Source: Pseudoduganella albidiflava (GTDB taxonomy: Bacteria; Pseudomonadota; Gammaproteobacteria; Burkholderiales; Burkholderiaceae_D). Taken from it: a stretch of DNA of 64,000 bases. Numbering within the stretch: the first letter of the stretch is position 1; each line of letters begins with the position of its first letter. The translations under genes were made by a program, and so were the position numbers. Shown piece by piece: positions 17,608 to 26,611 of this stretch. Location of the stretch: NCBI RefSeq assembly GCF_004322755.1, contig NZ_CP036401.1:6138001-6202000 (forward strand). Reading direction: 5' to 3'. A model generated the notes under the pieces. It was not told the origin of the DNA and did not search any database. It worked only from the letters and a program-made list of their open reading frames with translations.

Positions 17608-19830
17608 TCAGCGCTTCGCTTTTGGCTTGGCGGCCGGCTTTTTCGGCGGGGTGTGCTTGCCGGACAGCGGCGGCATCGCATCGGCCTTGCTGATCTTCAG
17701 CTGCTGGCCGCCGACCCAGACCTTGCCCAGGTGCTTGAAGATCTCGTCCGGCATCCCGTCCGGCATTTCCAGCACGGTGTGGTCTTCGAAGATCTCGATG
17801 CGGCCGATGTAGCGCGCTTCCAGCCCGCTTTCATTGGCGATCGCGCCGACGATGTTCGACGGCGTGGCTTCATGTTTCGTGCCGACCTCGATCCGGTAGG
17901 CGCGCATGGCCAGGCCGTCCTGCGCCCGCTCGCGTTTCTTTTTCTTCGGGGCTTCGTCCTCGCTGACGGCATCGGCCACCACCGCATCCAGGCCTTTCGG
18001 TGCGGCAGCCCGTTCCTCGCGCGGGGCCTTCGGTGCCGCCGGCCGCTCCTCGCGCTCCGCTTTCGCTTTGGGCGCGGGTTTCGCTGCCGGGGCGGCAGCC
18101 TGGGCCGGTGCCGCGGCAGGCTCGCCATCGCGGCGGATGCGCATCGGCCGGCCCGCCACGCGCACCTGGGTCAGGGTATCCAGCACGTCCGGTGCCAGGT
18201 CGGCGGGCATGTCGAGCACCGTGTAATCCTCGAAGATCTCGATGCGGCCGATGAACTTGGAGTCGACGCCGCCTTCGTTGGCGATCGCGCCCACGATGTT
18301 GCCCGGCTTGACGCCATCCTCGTAGCCCACTTCGATGCGGTACGTGGCCATGCCCGGCTCCGGCTCGCGGGCGATGCGCTCCTTCTTCGGATACGCCGGG
18401 CGCTCGCCACGTTCGGGCCGCTCGAAGCGGTCGCCGCGGTCGCCGCGTGGGCTGCGCTCCTCGCGCTGCGGAGCGGCCGGACGGCCATCCTCGTGCCAGC
18501 CCTTCTCGGCCTTCTTGTCGAGCAGCAGCGGCGCATTCCCGCGCGCCATCATCGCCAGCGCGGCGGCGATTTCACTGGCCGGCACGTCGTGCTCGCGCTC
18601 GTATTCCTCGACCAGCGACTGGAACTGCTCCAGGCCGCCGGCGGCCAGCGTTTCCGTGATCTGGTCCTTGAAGCGCGCGATGCGCACGTCGTTTACGGCC
18701 TGCAGCGTGGGCAGCTCCATCTGCTTGATCGGCTGGCGCGTGGCGCGTTCGATGGTCTTCAGCAGGTTGCGCTCGCGCGGCGTGATGAACAGGATCGCCT
18801 CGCCGCTGCGGCCGGCGCGGCCGGTACGGCCGATCCGGTGGGTGTAGCTTTCGGCGTCGTACGGCACGTCGTAGTTGACGACGTGGCTGATACGCTCCAC
18901 GTCCAGCCCGCGCGCGGCCACGTCGGTGGCCACCAGGATGTCGATCTTGCCTTCCTTGAGCTGGCCGATGGTGCGCTCGCGCGCGGCCTGCTGCATGTCG
19001 CCATTGATGGCGGCGGCCGAGAAGCCGCGGGCGCACAGGCGCTCGGCCAGTTCTTCGGTGCCCAGCTTGGTACGGTTGAAGATGATCATGCCGTCGAACG
19101 GCTCCGCTTCCAGGATGCGGGTCAGCGCGTCGAGCTTGTGCATGCCGGACACCAGCCAGTAGCGCTGGGTGATGTTCTCGGAGGTGGTGGTCTTCGCGGC
19201 CACCGTGATTTCGGCCGGGTCGCGCAGGTAGGTGTTGGCGATGCGGCGGATCGGCGAAGGCATCGTGGCCGAGAACAGCGCGGTCTGGCGCGACCCCGGC
19301 GTTTCCTTCAGGATGCGCTCGACGTCGTCGATGAAGCCCATGCGCAGCATCTCGTCGGCCTCGTCGAGCACCAGCGTTTTCAGCTTCGACAGGTCCAGCG
19401 AGCCTTTATCCAGGTGATCGATCACGCGCCCCGGCGTGCCGACGACGACGTGCACGCCGCGGCGCAGCGCGGACAGCTGCGGACCGTAGCTTTGCCCGCC
19501 GTAGATCGGCAGCACGTGGAAATTCGGGATGTTGGCGGCATAGCGCTGGAATGCTTCGGCCACCTGGATCGCCAGTTCGCGGGTCGGTGCCAGCACCAGG
19601 GCCTGCGGCGTGTTCTGGCGGATGTCGAGCCGCGACAGGATCGGCAGCGCGAACGCGGCGGTCTTGCCGGTGCCGGTTTGCGCCGTGCCGAGCACGTCGC
19701 GGTTGGCCATCAGGTGGGGAATCGTCTGCGCCTGGATCGGCGAAGGCGCCTCATAGCCTACGTCGCTCAAGACTTTGAGCAGCGGAGCGGACAGGTTCAG
19801 ATCGGAAAACAGAAGGGGTGTGGCAGTCAT
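17608..19830 (-). CDS. deaD: DEAD-box RNA helicase, DeaD/CsdA-type with two DbpA-like RNA-binding domains
   Basis: An ATP-dependent RNA helicase acting in ribosome assembly, RNA decay and cold adaptation. All motifs are present: AQTGTGKT (about 50), PTRELAIQV, TPGR, DEAD (about 157), SAT (about 185), ATDVAARGLD and HRIGRTGRAGR (about 330). The C-terminal part (740 residues in all) has an Arg-rich linker, then two copies of a DbpA-type RNA-recognition fold: YRIEVGYEDGVKPGNIVGAI at about 495-570 and YRIEVGTKHEATPSNIVGAI at about 643-715, each followed by GRIEIFED and VLxMP, and finally a Lys/Pro tail. One such domain is usual; the second looks like an internal duplication separated by an Ala/Lys/Glu-rich linker. 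Transcribed divergently from the hydrolase at 20058. Confidence 0.93.
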   Translation of the reverse strand: MTATPLLFSDLNLSAPLLKVLSDVGYEAPSPIQAQTIPHLMANRDVLGTAQTGTGKTAAFALPILSRLDIRQNTPQALVLAPTRELAIQVAEAFQRYAANIPNFHVLPIYGGQSYGPQLSALRRGVHVVVGTPGRVIDHLDKGSLDLSKLKTLVLDEADEMLRMGFIDDVERILKETPGSRQTALFSATMPSPIRRIANTYLRDPAEITVAAKTTTSENITQRYWLVSGMHKLDALTRILEAEPFDGMIIFNRTKLGTEELAERLCARGFSAAAINGDMQQAARERTIGQLKEGKIDILVATDVAARGLDVERISHVVNYDVPYDAESYTHRIGRTGRAGRSGEAILFITPRERNLLKTIERATRQPIKQMELPTLQAVNDVRIARFKDQITETLAAGGLEQFQSLVEEYEREHDVPASEIAAALAMMARGNAPLLLDKKAEKGWHEDGRPAAPQREERSPRGDRGDRFERPERGERPAYPKKERIAREPEPGMATYRIEVGYEDGVKPGNIVGAIANEGGVDSKFIGRIEIFEDYTVLDMPADLAPDVLDTLTQVRVAGRPMRIRRDGEPAAAPAQAAAPAAKPAPKAKAEREERPAAPKAPREERAAAPKGLDAVVADAVSEDEAPKKKKRERAQDGLAMRAYRIEVGTKHEATPSNIVGAIANESGLEARYIGRIEIFEDHTVLEMPDGMPDEIFKHLGKVWVGGQQLKISKADAMPPLSGKHTPPKKPAAKPKAKR

Positions 19831-20057
19831 TGCGGCACTCGCGATAAGTTATTGTTCGAATCGCCCAATGCGACAGGAAAGGGCGTAGTTTACCCTGTCC
19901 GCGCAGTGGGCGTCTCACGACAGGCGGCGGGCCGGCGTCAGCTCAGCCGTTTTTCCGCTATATTGGCCGGTTGCCGGCCCCTGCCGAGGTACGGGGCAAG
20001 GCTCCGAGCAATCTTTATTTTGCAGACCTTTCGCAGACCTTTCGCAGGAAATCACCC

Positions 20058-21071
20058 ATGCCCAAACTGTCGACTTCGATCCTCCTGGCGCTGGCACTTG
20101 GCGCCGGCATCGCATCCGGTACCGCCAGCGCCGCGGGCGCCGCCTACGGCCCCGAACTGCAGGGCTTCCGCTATCCTTACCCGGTGCAGCACTTCCGCTT
20201 CAATTCCCAGGGCCAGACGATGCAGATGGCCTACATGGACGTGAAGCCGTCCGGCAAGGCGAACGGCCGCACGGCGGTGCTCATGCATGGCAAGAACTTC
20301 TGCGGCGCCACCTGGGAAAGCACCATCGCCGCGCTGTCGCAGGCCGGCTACCGCGTCGTGGTGCCGGACCAGGTGGGCTTCTGCGCCTCCACCAAGCCGC
20401 CCCACTACCAGTACAGTTTCCAGCAGCTGGCCGCCAACACGATGGAGCTGCTGAAGAAGGCCAATGTCGACAAGGTGGTGCTGGTGGGCCACTCGACCGG
20501 CGGCATGCTGGCCACCCGCTTCGCGCTGATGTACCCGCAAAACGTGTCGCACCTGGTCATGGTGAATCCGATCGGCCTGGAGGACTGGAAGCAGCTCGGC
20601 GTGCCGTACCGCACGGTGGACCAGTGGTTCGAGCGCGAACTGAAGCTGACCGCCGAGGGTGTGCGCACCTACGAGAAGAACACCTATTACATGGGCCGCT
20701 GGAAGCCCGAATATGAAAAGTGGGTGGACATGCTGGCCGGGCTGAATGCCGGCTCCGGCCAGCGCCTGGTGGCGTGGAACTCGGCGCTGATCTACGACAT
20801 GATCTACACCCAGCCGGTGGTGCACGAGTTCCCGCAACTGAAGGTGCCCGTCATCCTGATGAACGGCGACGGCGACACCACCGCGATCGGCAGCGACATC
20901 GCGCCGCCGGAAGTGAAGGCGAAGATCGGCAACTATAAAGTGCTGGGCAAGGAAACCGTCAAGCGCATCCCGAATGCGAAGCTGATCGAATTCCCGGGCA
21001 TGGGGCATGCGCCGCAGATCGAGGATCCGGCCGGGTTCCACAAGGCGCTGCTGGGGGCGCTGGGGCAGTAA
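20058..21071 (+). CDS. Exported alpha/beta hydrolase
   Basis: A 337-residue alpha/beta-fold hydrolase with an N-terminal signal peptide (about 1-25, ending ASAAGA). HGKNFCG at about residue 75 supplies the oxyanion region, GHSTGG at about 146 the nucleophile Ser, NGDGDTTAIG the likely acid and GMGHAPQIE the catalytic His. Probably a periplasmic or outer-membrane-associated esterase or epoxide-hydrolase-like enzyme; substrate unknown. The start is the ATG at 20058; an upstream extension would destroy the signal peptide. Just upstream is a near-tandem 12-bp repeat (TTTCGCAGACC units). Confidence 0.85.
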   Translation: MPKLSTSILLALALGAGIASGTASAAGAAYGPELQGFRYPYPVQHFRFNSQGQTMQMAYMDVKPSGKANGRTAVLMHGKNFCGATWESTIAALSQAGYRVVVPDQVGFCASTKPPHYQYSFQQLAANTMELLKKANVDKVVLVGHSTGGMLATRFALMYPQNVSHLVMVNPIGLEDWKQLGVPYRTVDQWFERELKLTAEGVRTYEKNTYYMGRWKPEYEKWVDMLAGLNAGSGQRLVAWNSALIYDMIYTQPVVHEFPQLKVPVILMNGDGDTTAIGSDIAPPEVKAKIGNYKVLGKETVKRIPNAKLIEFPGMGHAPQIEDPAGFHKALLGALGQ

Positions 21072-21142
21072 ACGAGAAGTTGCCCGAAAAGCAGGGGCGC
21101 CCCCGATGTCGCTAAGTTAATCTTAGCCTACACATCGAAAGC

Positions 21143-21292
21143 GCATGCATTCACCCCAACAGCGAAGGGCTGGGGTCAGACCCGCCGGGGTGTAGCAGGG
21201 GTTTCGCGAAGCATGCTTCGCGCCTGCGGAACGATGCCGGCATGCATGCCGGCATTCCTTCCTGACCCCGGAATTTGCACTTGGGGTAGGCT
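21143..21292. repeat. Modular palindromic intergenic element, copy 1 (long form)
   Basis: Arm A (GCATGCATTCACCCCAAC...) is followed by GGGGTCAGACCC, a core of about 80 bp, TGACCCC and arm B (GGAATTTGCACTTGGGGT). The core holds two perfect 18-bp palindromes, CGCGAAGCATGCTTCGCG at 21205-21222 and GCCGGCATGCATGCCGGC at 21236-21253. The same element recurs at 34659, 42109 and 59261. It lies between the convergent hydrolase and GGDEF-EAL genes (gap 21072-21342); no gene is seen in the gap. Confidence 0.85.
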
Positions 21293-21342
21293 GCCAACAG
21301 CTGCCGGTTGCAGCAACCGGCCATGCACGCGCTCCTTGACCA

Positions 21343-24264
21343 TCACGTACCCACCCCCAGCGGCGCGCCATTGCCGGCCACCACCTGCGCCTCGTTCTCT
21401 TCCAGCACGGTGGCGATGGCGGTGGCCGGTACCGGCCTGCTGAAGTAGTAGCCCTGCATCTGCGAGCAGCCGTGCTCGCGCAGGAACGACAGCTGGTCCA
21501 GCGTTTCCACCCCTTCCGAAATCACCTGCAGGTTCAGGTTCGCCGCCAGCGCGATGATGGTGGTGACGATCGCCGCGTCGTCCGGGTCGATCGTCAGGTC
21601 GCGCACGAAGGCCTGGTCGATCTTCAGCACGTCCACCGCGAAACGCTTCAGGTGGGCCAGGCTGGAATAGCCGGTGCCGAAATCGTCGATGGCCAGCTTC
21701 ACGCCCAGCGCCTTCAAATCGCTCATCACCTCGATCGCGTGTTCCACGTCGTTCATCACGGCGCTTTCCGTCAGTTCCAGTTCCAGCGAGGCGGGATCGA
21801 GACCTGTTTCATCGAGCACGCGCGCCACGCTCTGCACGAAATCCTGCTCCGCCATCTGCCGCGCCGACACGTTGACGGCCACCCGCAGGTAGTCGCGCCC
21901 TTCGCGCTGCCATTCGACCAGCTGCCGGCAGGCGCTTTCCAGCACCCATGCGCCCAGTGGCAGGATCATGCCGGTTTCCTCGGCCAGCGGGATGAAGCGG
22001 GCCGGCGCCACCATGCCCATTTCCGGGTGCTGCCAGCGCACCAGCGCTTCCATGGCCACGATGCGACCGCTGGCGATATCCACCTGCGGCTGGTAATACA
22101 GCACGAATTCGCGGCGATCGAGGGCGCGGCGCATCGCCGTTTCCATCTGCACCCGTTCGCCCAGCCGTTCGCGCATCGCGCTGGTATAGAACTGGTAATT
22201 GTTGCCGCCCATTTCCTTGGCGCGGAACATGGCGATGTCGGCGCGTTCCATCAGCACGGCGGCGTCGGTGCCATCGTCCGGGCACACGGCCACGCCGGCG
22301 CTGCCGGATATGAACTGCTCCTTGTCGTCCAGTACCAGCGGCGCGGCCAGCGCGGCCAGCAGCCGCTGCACCTGTTCGGGGCGGGGCTGGCGCGCGCCCG
22401 GGTCGGGCAGCAGCGTCAGCGCGAATTCGTCGCCGCCCAGCCGCGCCAGCGCGCCGCCCGGCGGCAACGCTTCCTGCAACCGGTCCGCCACGATCTGCAG
22501 CAGGCGGTCGCCGCCCCGGTGGCCCACGCGGCTGTTGGTGAACTTGAAGCGGTCCAGGTCCAGCGACACGACCCACAGGCCATGGCCATCCTGCATCGAC
22601 CGGCTGATCGCTTCGTGCAGGCGTTCGTGCAGCAGCTGCCGGTTCGGCAAGCCGGTCAGCGCATCGTGCGTGGACTGGTGGTGCAGCTCCGTTTCATAGG
22701 CCTTCATCGCCGTGATGTCGTAGTGGACCGACACGAAATGGGTCACCACGCCGCGCTCGTCCCGCACCGGCGACACATAGGTCTCGACCCAGAACAGCGT
22801 GCCATCCTTGCGGTAATTGCGCAGTACCGCGTGGCCGTCGCGCTGTTCGCGGACGGCGGCGCGGATCGTCTGCGCGCCGGCCTGGCCCACGTCGTCGCGG
22901 TACAGCAGGCGCGGGCTCTTGCCCAGCACTTCGTCGCGGGTGTAGCCGGTCTGATGCTCGAACGCGGGGTTCACGTAAACGATCGGATTGCCGGGCCCCG
23001 CTTCCACGATCATGATCGTGTTGGTCGACGATTCGATGGCCCGGTCGCGCAGCAGCAGCGAGCGGTTGGCTTCGGCCAGCTGGGCGGTGCGCTCTTCCAC
23101 CTGGTCCCGGATCGTGCGGTTGCGCGTGGCCAGCGTGCGCACCCAGGCCGCGCCCAGCAGCGTCATCACCAGGCCCAGCACCAGCGCCGACAGCGAAGCG
23201 AGATGGTCGGACAGCCCCACCGCGTCATCCATCTCGGCCACCACGTGCCAGGGCCGGCCGGCCACGTCGATCGAGACCTTCAGCGGCGCGGGCGGGCGCG
23301 GATACAGCCATGACAGGGGCGGCGGCACGGCGCGCTGGTCGAGTTCCGGCGGCGGCGTGTAGTAGACCAGGTTCCTGGGAATGTCGGGCACGTCGGCATA
23401 CACGTGCAGTCCGACGCGCTGCAGCCGCTTGCCGCGCGCCTGCGGCGTGTGCGGCAAGCCGGAAGGCTGCAGCACGTGCTCCACCATGGCGCCGGGATCG
23501 ATGGCGACCGAGGTTTCCCCCACCAGCGCGGCACGCCGCTCGGCCACGCTGCCCAGCGGTGCGCCGAAGCGGTACACGGGCATCGACACCACCATGCCGG
23601 ACAGCGTTTCCGGCAACTGCGCCAGCGGCGTCAGGCTGCTGCCCGCCGGCTGGCCGGTGTCGTAGGCGCGCTGGCGGTTGGCCTCGTCCCCGGAAAACAT
23701 CGTGTCCAGGCCCAGCGTGGCCGCATTGGCGGCGAACGGCTCCACGTATTCGATGACCCGGTAGCGGGGCCGCCGCGCGGCCGGCATCAGCATATTGCCG
23801 TGCAATTCCGTGATCCGGGCGCCGGGCAGCACCTGGCGCAACGCCGCTTCCATGGCGGGACGGTCGGCATCGTCGACGAAACGCAGGTAGCTGATCCCCA
23901 CCACGAACGGATAGCGCACCGTCAGCGGTTCGACAAAGCGGCGGAATTCCTCGCGGGAAACGGATGGCTGGCTGACATACAGCTGGTTGACGCTGCGCAG
24001 GCTGTCGATAACGTTGTTGATGCCTTCAGACAAGGCGAACACCCTCACGTGCGCGCGTTGCGTGAACGTGAGCACGATGCGGTCCTGCTCCAGGCGGCAA
24101 ATGCCGGCAAACAGCAGGGCCGTCAGGCCGAGTCCACACAGCAACGCCAGCAGTGCTGGCGCATGTTGCCGTGCATTCTTGGCCCGCGCAAGAACAGTCC
24201 TGTCACGAATTCGGGCCACCTCGCAAATCAGGTTGGACGGGTCGTCAGGGTAGCATGGTTGCAA
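21343..24264 (-). CDS. Membrane CHASE-PAS-GGDEF-EAL cyclic-di-GMP signalling protein
   Basis: A 973-residue regulator of cyclic-di-GMP. Order: N-terminal membrane segment (LLALLCGLGLTALLFAGI), a periplasmic CHASE-type sensor (about 70-340), a second membrane segment, PAS (about 400-510, GYTRDEVLGKSPRLLYR), GGDEF (about 528-670, with LGGDEF intact at about 613) and EAL (about 710-955). In the EAL domain EALVRW, ELTES, IDDFGTGYSS, LKIDQ and EGVET are all intact, so both cyclase and phosphodiesterase activities are possible. The start is uncertain: the longest frame begins with TTG at 24264, with no clear Shine-Dalgarno and no ATG nearby; a GTG at about 24223 is an alternative. Confidence 0.88.
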   Translation of the reverse strand: MQPCYPDDPSNLICEVARIRDRTVLARAKNARQHAPALLALLCGLGLTALLFAGICRLEQDRIVLTFTQRAHVRVFALSEGINNVIDSLRSVNQLYVSQPSVSREEFRRFVEPLTVRYPFVVGISYLRFVDDADRPAMEAALRQVLPGARITELHGNMLMPAARRPRYRVIEYVEPFAANAATLGLDTMFSGDEANRQRAYDTGQPAGSSLTPLAQLPETLSGMVVSMPVYRFGAPLGSVAERRAALVGETSVAIDPGAMVEHVLQPSGLPHTPQARGKRLQRVGLHVYADVPDIPRNLVYYTPPPELDQRAVPPPLSWLYPRPPAPLKVSIDVAGRPWHVVAEMDDAVGLSDHLASLSALVLGLVMTLLGAAWVRTLATRNRTIRDQVEERTAQLAEANRSLLLRDRAIESSTNTIMIVEAGPGNPIVYVNPAFEHQTGYTRDEVLGKSPRLLYRDDVGQAGAQTIRAAVREQRDGHAVLRNYRKDGTLFWVETYVSPVRDERGVVTHFVSVHYDITAMKAYETELHHQSTHDALTGLPNRQLLHERLHEAISRSMQDGHGLWVVSLDLDRFKFTNSRVGHRGGDRLLQIVADRLQEALPPGGALARLGGDEFALTLLPDPGARQPRPEQVQRLLAALAAPLVLDDKEQFISGSAGVAVCPDDGTDAAVLMERADIAMFRAKEMGGNNYQFYTSAMRERLGERVQMETAMRRALDRREFVLYYQPQVDIASGRIVAMEALVRWQHPEMGMVAPARFIPLAEETGMILPLGAWVLESACRQLVEWQREGRDYLRVAVNVSARQMAEQDFVQSVARVLDETGLDPASLELELTESAVMNDVEHAIEVMSDLKALGVKLAIDDFGTGYSSLAHLKRFAVDVLKIDQAFVRDLTIDPDDAAIVTTIIALAANLNLQVISEGVETLDQLSFLREHGCSQMQGYYFSRPVPATAIATVLEENEAQVVAGNGAPLGVGT

Positions 24265-24429
24265 GCCAAGTCCCCGCCCTGCTGTAGCGCGCCAGGCAAA
24301 ATGTTGCCGGCTTATACTTATCAGCTGTATGTAACTAGCCGAATATAACTGGCCGAATGACTAACCTATGATACGCAGCCGGCCGCGGCTGGCCGTTCGC
24401 AGCAGTTGAACCTTACCCAGGAGAAGATA

Positions 24430-25125
24430 TTGGACAGCGATACGAGATGGATCGACATACAGGGTGACGACGGCACGTTCCAGGCTTACCAGGCGTTGCC
24501 GCGCGGCGGCAAGGGTCCGGGCATCGTGCTGATCCAGGAAATCTTCGGCGTCAATGCGCATATCCGCAGCGTGGCCGAGCAGTACGCGGCGGATGGCTAC
24601 GTCGTGCTGGCCCCGGACCTGTTCTGGCGCCAGGGCCCCCACATCGAACTCACGTACGACGAAACGGACTGGAAGAAAGCCGTGGCATTGAAAGGCGCGA
24701 CGGACACGCAACAGGCAGTGGCCGATGTGGCCGCTACGATCCGCGCGCTGCGGGGCATCGTCGGCGGCGAGAAAATCGCATCGATCGGCTATTGCTTCGG
24801 TGGCTTGCTGTCCTACCTGACCGCGGCCGCCGGCAATGTCGATGCGGCGGTGGCCTACTACGGCGGCGGCATCCAGAATCAGCTGGACAAGGCCGGCAGC
24901 GTGACGGTGCCGCTCCTGATGCACTTCGGCGGCAAGGACAGCCATATTCCCGCCGATGCCGTGAAAAGCATCGCCGAACGGTTCGGCGACCGCGACAACG
25001 TGGAAATCCATGTCTACCCGGAAGCGGAACACGGTTTCAACTGCTCGCACCGGGGCAGCTACCACCAGCGCTCGTCCGTCGAGGCACGCGGCAACACGCT
25101 GCTGTTCCTTTCCGAGAACCTGTAA
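24430..25125 (+). CDS. Dienelactone hydrolase family protein
   Basis: An alpha/beta hydrolase with a Cys nucleophile: GYCFGG at about residue 125, an acid in GGKDSHIP (about 172) and His in AEHGFNC (about 203), the triad of dienelactone hydrolases. E-(I/V)-FG-(V/L)-N near residue 40 (QEIFGVNAHI) is also typical. It hydrolyses lactone/ester bonds such as those in chlorocatechol breakdown, but many homologues have unknown substrates. The start is probably TTG 24430, since CAGGAGAAG lies just before it; the TTG 24 bp upstream lacks such a site. 231 residues, cytoplasmic. Confidence 0.87.
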   Translation: MDSDTRWIDIQGDDGTFQAYQALPRGGKGPGIVLIQEIFGVNAHIRSVAEQYAADGYVVLAPDLFWRQGPHIELTYDETDWKKAVALKGATDTQQAVADVAATIRALRGIVGGEKIASIGYCFGGLLSYLTAAAGNVDAAVAYYGGGIQNQLDKAGSVTVPLLMHFGGKDSHIPADAVKSIAERFGDRDNVEIHVYPEAEHGFNCSHRGSYHQRSSVEARGNTLLFLSENL

Positions 25126-25192
25126 GCCCGCGCACGGGCGCGCTACAATGGATTTTTAATCCCCGGCGCCCCGCGCGGGCGCCGCTCCAGCC

Positions 25193-25636
25193 ATGGCCAG
25201 ACTCAAGCTCGCATTCCCCGAAGACCAGTTCGTTTTTTCAACACAGATGTCGGTACGCGTCACCGATATCAACCACGGCAACCACCTGTCCAACGACTCG
25301 ATGATCTCGATGATTTCCGAGGCGCGCGCCCGGTTCCTCTACGAGTACGGGGTGCGTGAGACGGAAAGCGACGGCAGCGGGATCATCGTGACCGACCTGG
25401 CCACCACCTACCGCGCCGAAGCCCATGCGCGCGACCAGCTGCTGTTCGAAGTGGGCGTGATGGACTTCAACAAGTACGGCGGCGACATCATCTTCCGCAT
25501 CACCCGCCCGGCCGATGGCACGCTGGTGGCGATGGCCAAGTACGGCTTTGTGTTCTTCAACTACCGGTTGAAGGAAGTGGTGCCGATGCCGGATGATTTC
25601 CGCGCGAAATTCCCGCGGGTGAACTGGGTCGATTGA
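25193..25636 (+). CDS. Hotdog-fold acyl-CoA thioesterase-like protein
   Basis: 147 residues with the hotdog-fold pattern of 4HBT-type thioesterases: VRVTDINHGNHLSNDSMISMISEARARFL, in which the D..N/G.HL..D motif carries the presumed catalytic residues, and a C-terminal AKYGFVFFNY strand. It would hydrolyse acyl-CoA thioesters; substrate unknown. It follows the dienelactone hydrolase by 67 bp and may be cotranscribed. Confidence 0.85.
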   Translation: MARLKLAFPEDQFVFSTQMSVRVTDINHGNHLSNDSMISMISEARARFLYEYGVRETESDGSGIIVTDLATTYRAEAHARDQLLFEVGVMDFNKYGGDIIFRITRPADGTLVAMAKYGFVFFNYRLKEVVPMPDDFRAKFPRVNWVD

Positions 25637-25760
25637 GGGTGTGACCGGCTGGCCGGGCGGCTGCATCGGCTGCCCGGCGGGAGCTGCGTGCGGGAGAGGA
25701 GGTATCAGCCTCTTCCGCTTCAGCTCACCAGTTCCTTTTCTTCACGCCGCGTTCAGGCGC

Positions 25761-26255
25761 TTACTTCCGGCTCACCTGGCTGCCCAGGATCGTCTTCTGG
25801 AACCAGTCGTCCACCATCTGCTTTTCATAGCGCAGCGGATCACCCGACGTGTACCGGTTGATACGCTGCTGGTACATCATGTTCTTCAATGTGTCCTCGC
25901 CGCTGCGCAGGACCTGGCCATCCTGCTCCAGCGTATAGCTGAGCTTCATGGTGGGCCAGTCGGCGCCGCCGCGCATGATGCGGATATCGTTGGTCGCCCA
26001 GCGGCGCGGCTCTTCGCGGCCCGCCAGGTCGATGTCGGTCACGGTCACTTTCAGGTTTTGCCCGGCCGGCAAGTCCTTGGCCAGGTCATTGAAATGCCGC
26101 GTCACTTCCTTCAGCACCCGGTCGCGGTCGTGCAGCGAGTGGGGCATGTCGATGAATTCATCCGGCTTGACGTAGTCGACGGTGACGCCGGCGCTTGCGG
26201 CACCTGTCGCCGCCAGCAGCGCCGCGGCCAGCCAGGAGCGTGGTTGCAGTCGCAT
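25761..26255 (-). CDS. DUF3016 exported protein
   Basis: 164 residues with a signal peptide (about 1-22, ending GAASA). The VTVDYVKPDEFIDMP start of the mature part and the LKVTVTDIDLAGREEP segment fit the DUF3016 family of unknown function. Probably periplasmic. The start at ATG 26255 has AGGAAACATC before it. The frame also opens further upstream, but that would bury the signal peptide. Confidence 0.83.
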   Translation of the reverse strand: MRLQPRSWLAAALLAATGAASAGVTVDYVKPDEFIDMPHSLHDRDRVLKEVTRHFNDLAKDLPAGQNLKVTVTDIDLAGREEPRRWATNDIRIMRGGADWPTMKLSYTLEQDGQVLRSGEDTLKNMMYQQRINRYTSGDPLRYEKQMVDDWFQKTILGSQVSRK

Positions 26256-26477
26256 GATGTTTCCTTTCCTCGGTTTTGTCCTGTGATCAGCCTTTGAATA
26301 TACGCCGAACACGTGAAAGGATCATTTCCGCTGTCACGATGATGTAACAGATCGCAACTACCATGCTCCCATCTTGCCGGACGGTGGCCGTCCGGAAATG
26401 TCTCTAGACAGAGGCCCGCGGGCGGCAAGCCCGCAAAACGGAGTCCTGATGCGTCGTGCTCACGGCGCTATCCTTCG

Positions 26478-26512
26478 CCGCACCCCGCTCACGCCGGGTG
26501 CGGTTTTTTTTT
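26478..26512 (+). terminator. Orphan rightward intrinsic terminator
   Basis: The stem CCGCACCC with a 10-nt loop and GGGTGCGG, then nine T. No recognised gene on this strand precedes it: the nearest rightward gene ends at 25636, and the intervening DUF3016 gene reads leftward. A start with a weak site (ATG 26449, CGGAG upstream) runs straight through it. It may end a small RNA or leader transcript starting in about 26340-26440. Confidence 0.65.
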
Positions 26513-26533
26513 GTTGCCAGGATTTTTGTTGCC

Positions 26534-26611
26534 CAGATTCGGGGTCTGACCCCGGTTTCCGGAAATGTTTCACAGATTCGGGGTCTGACCCCGGTTTCCG
26601 GAAATGTTGCA
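26534..26611. repeat. Two tandem 39-bp units each carrying GGGGTCTGACCCC
   Basis: Two nearly perfect 39-bp copies beginning CAGATTCGGGGTCTGACC and ending TTTCCGGAAATGTT. The palindrome occupies 26541-26553 and 26580-26592, and the flank TTTCCGGAAA is itself palindromic. They lie in the divergent gap between the DUF3016 and Nei genes. Confidence 0.9.
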
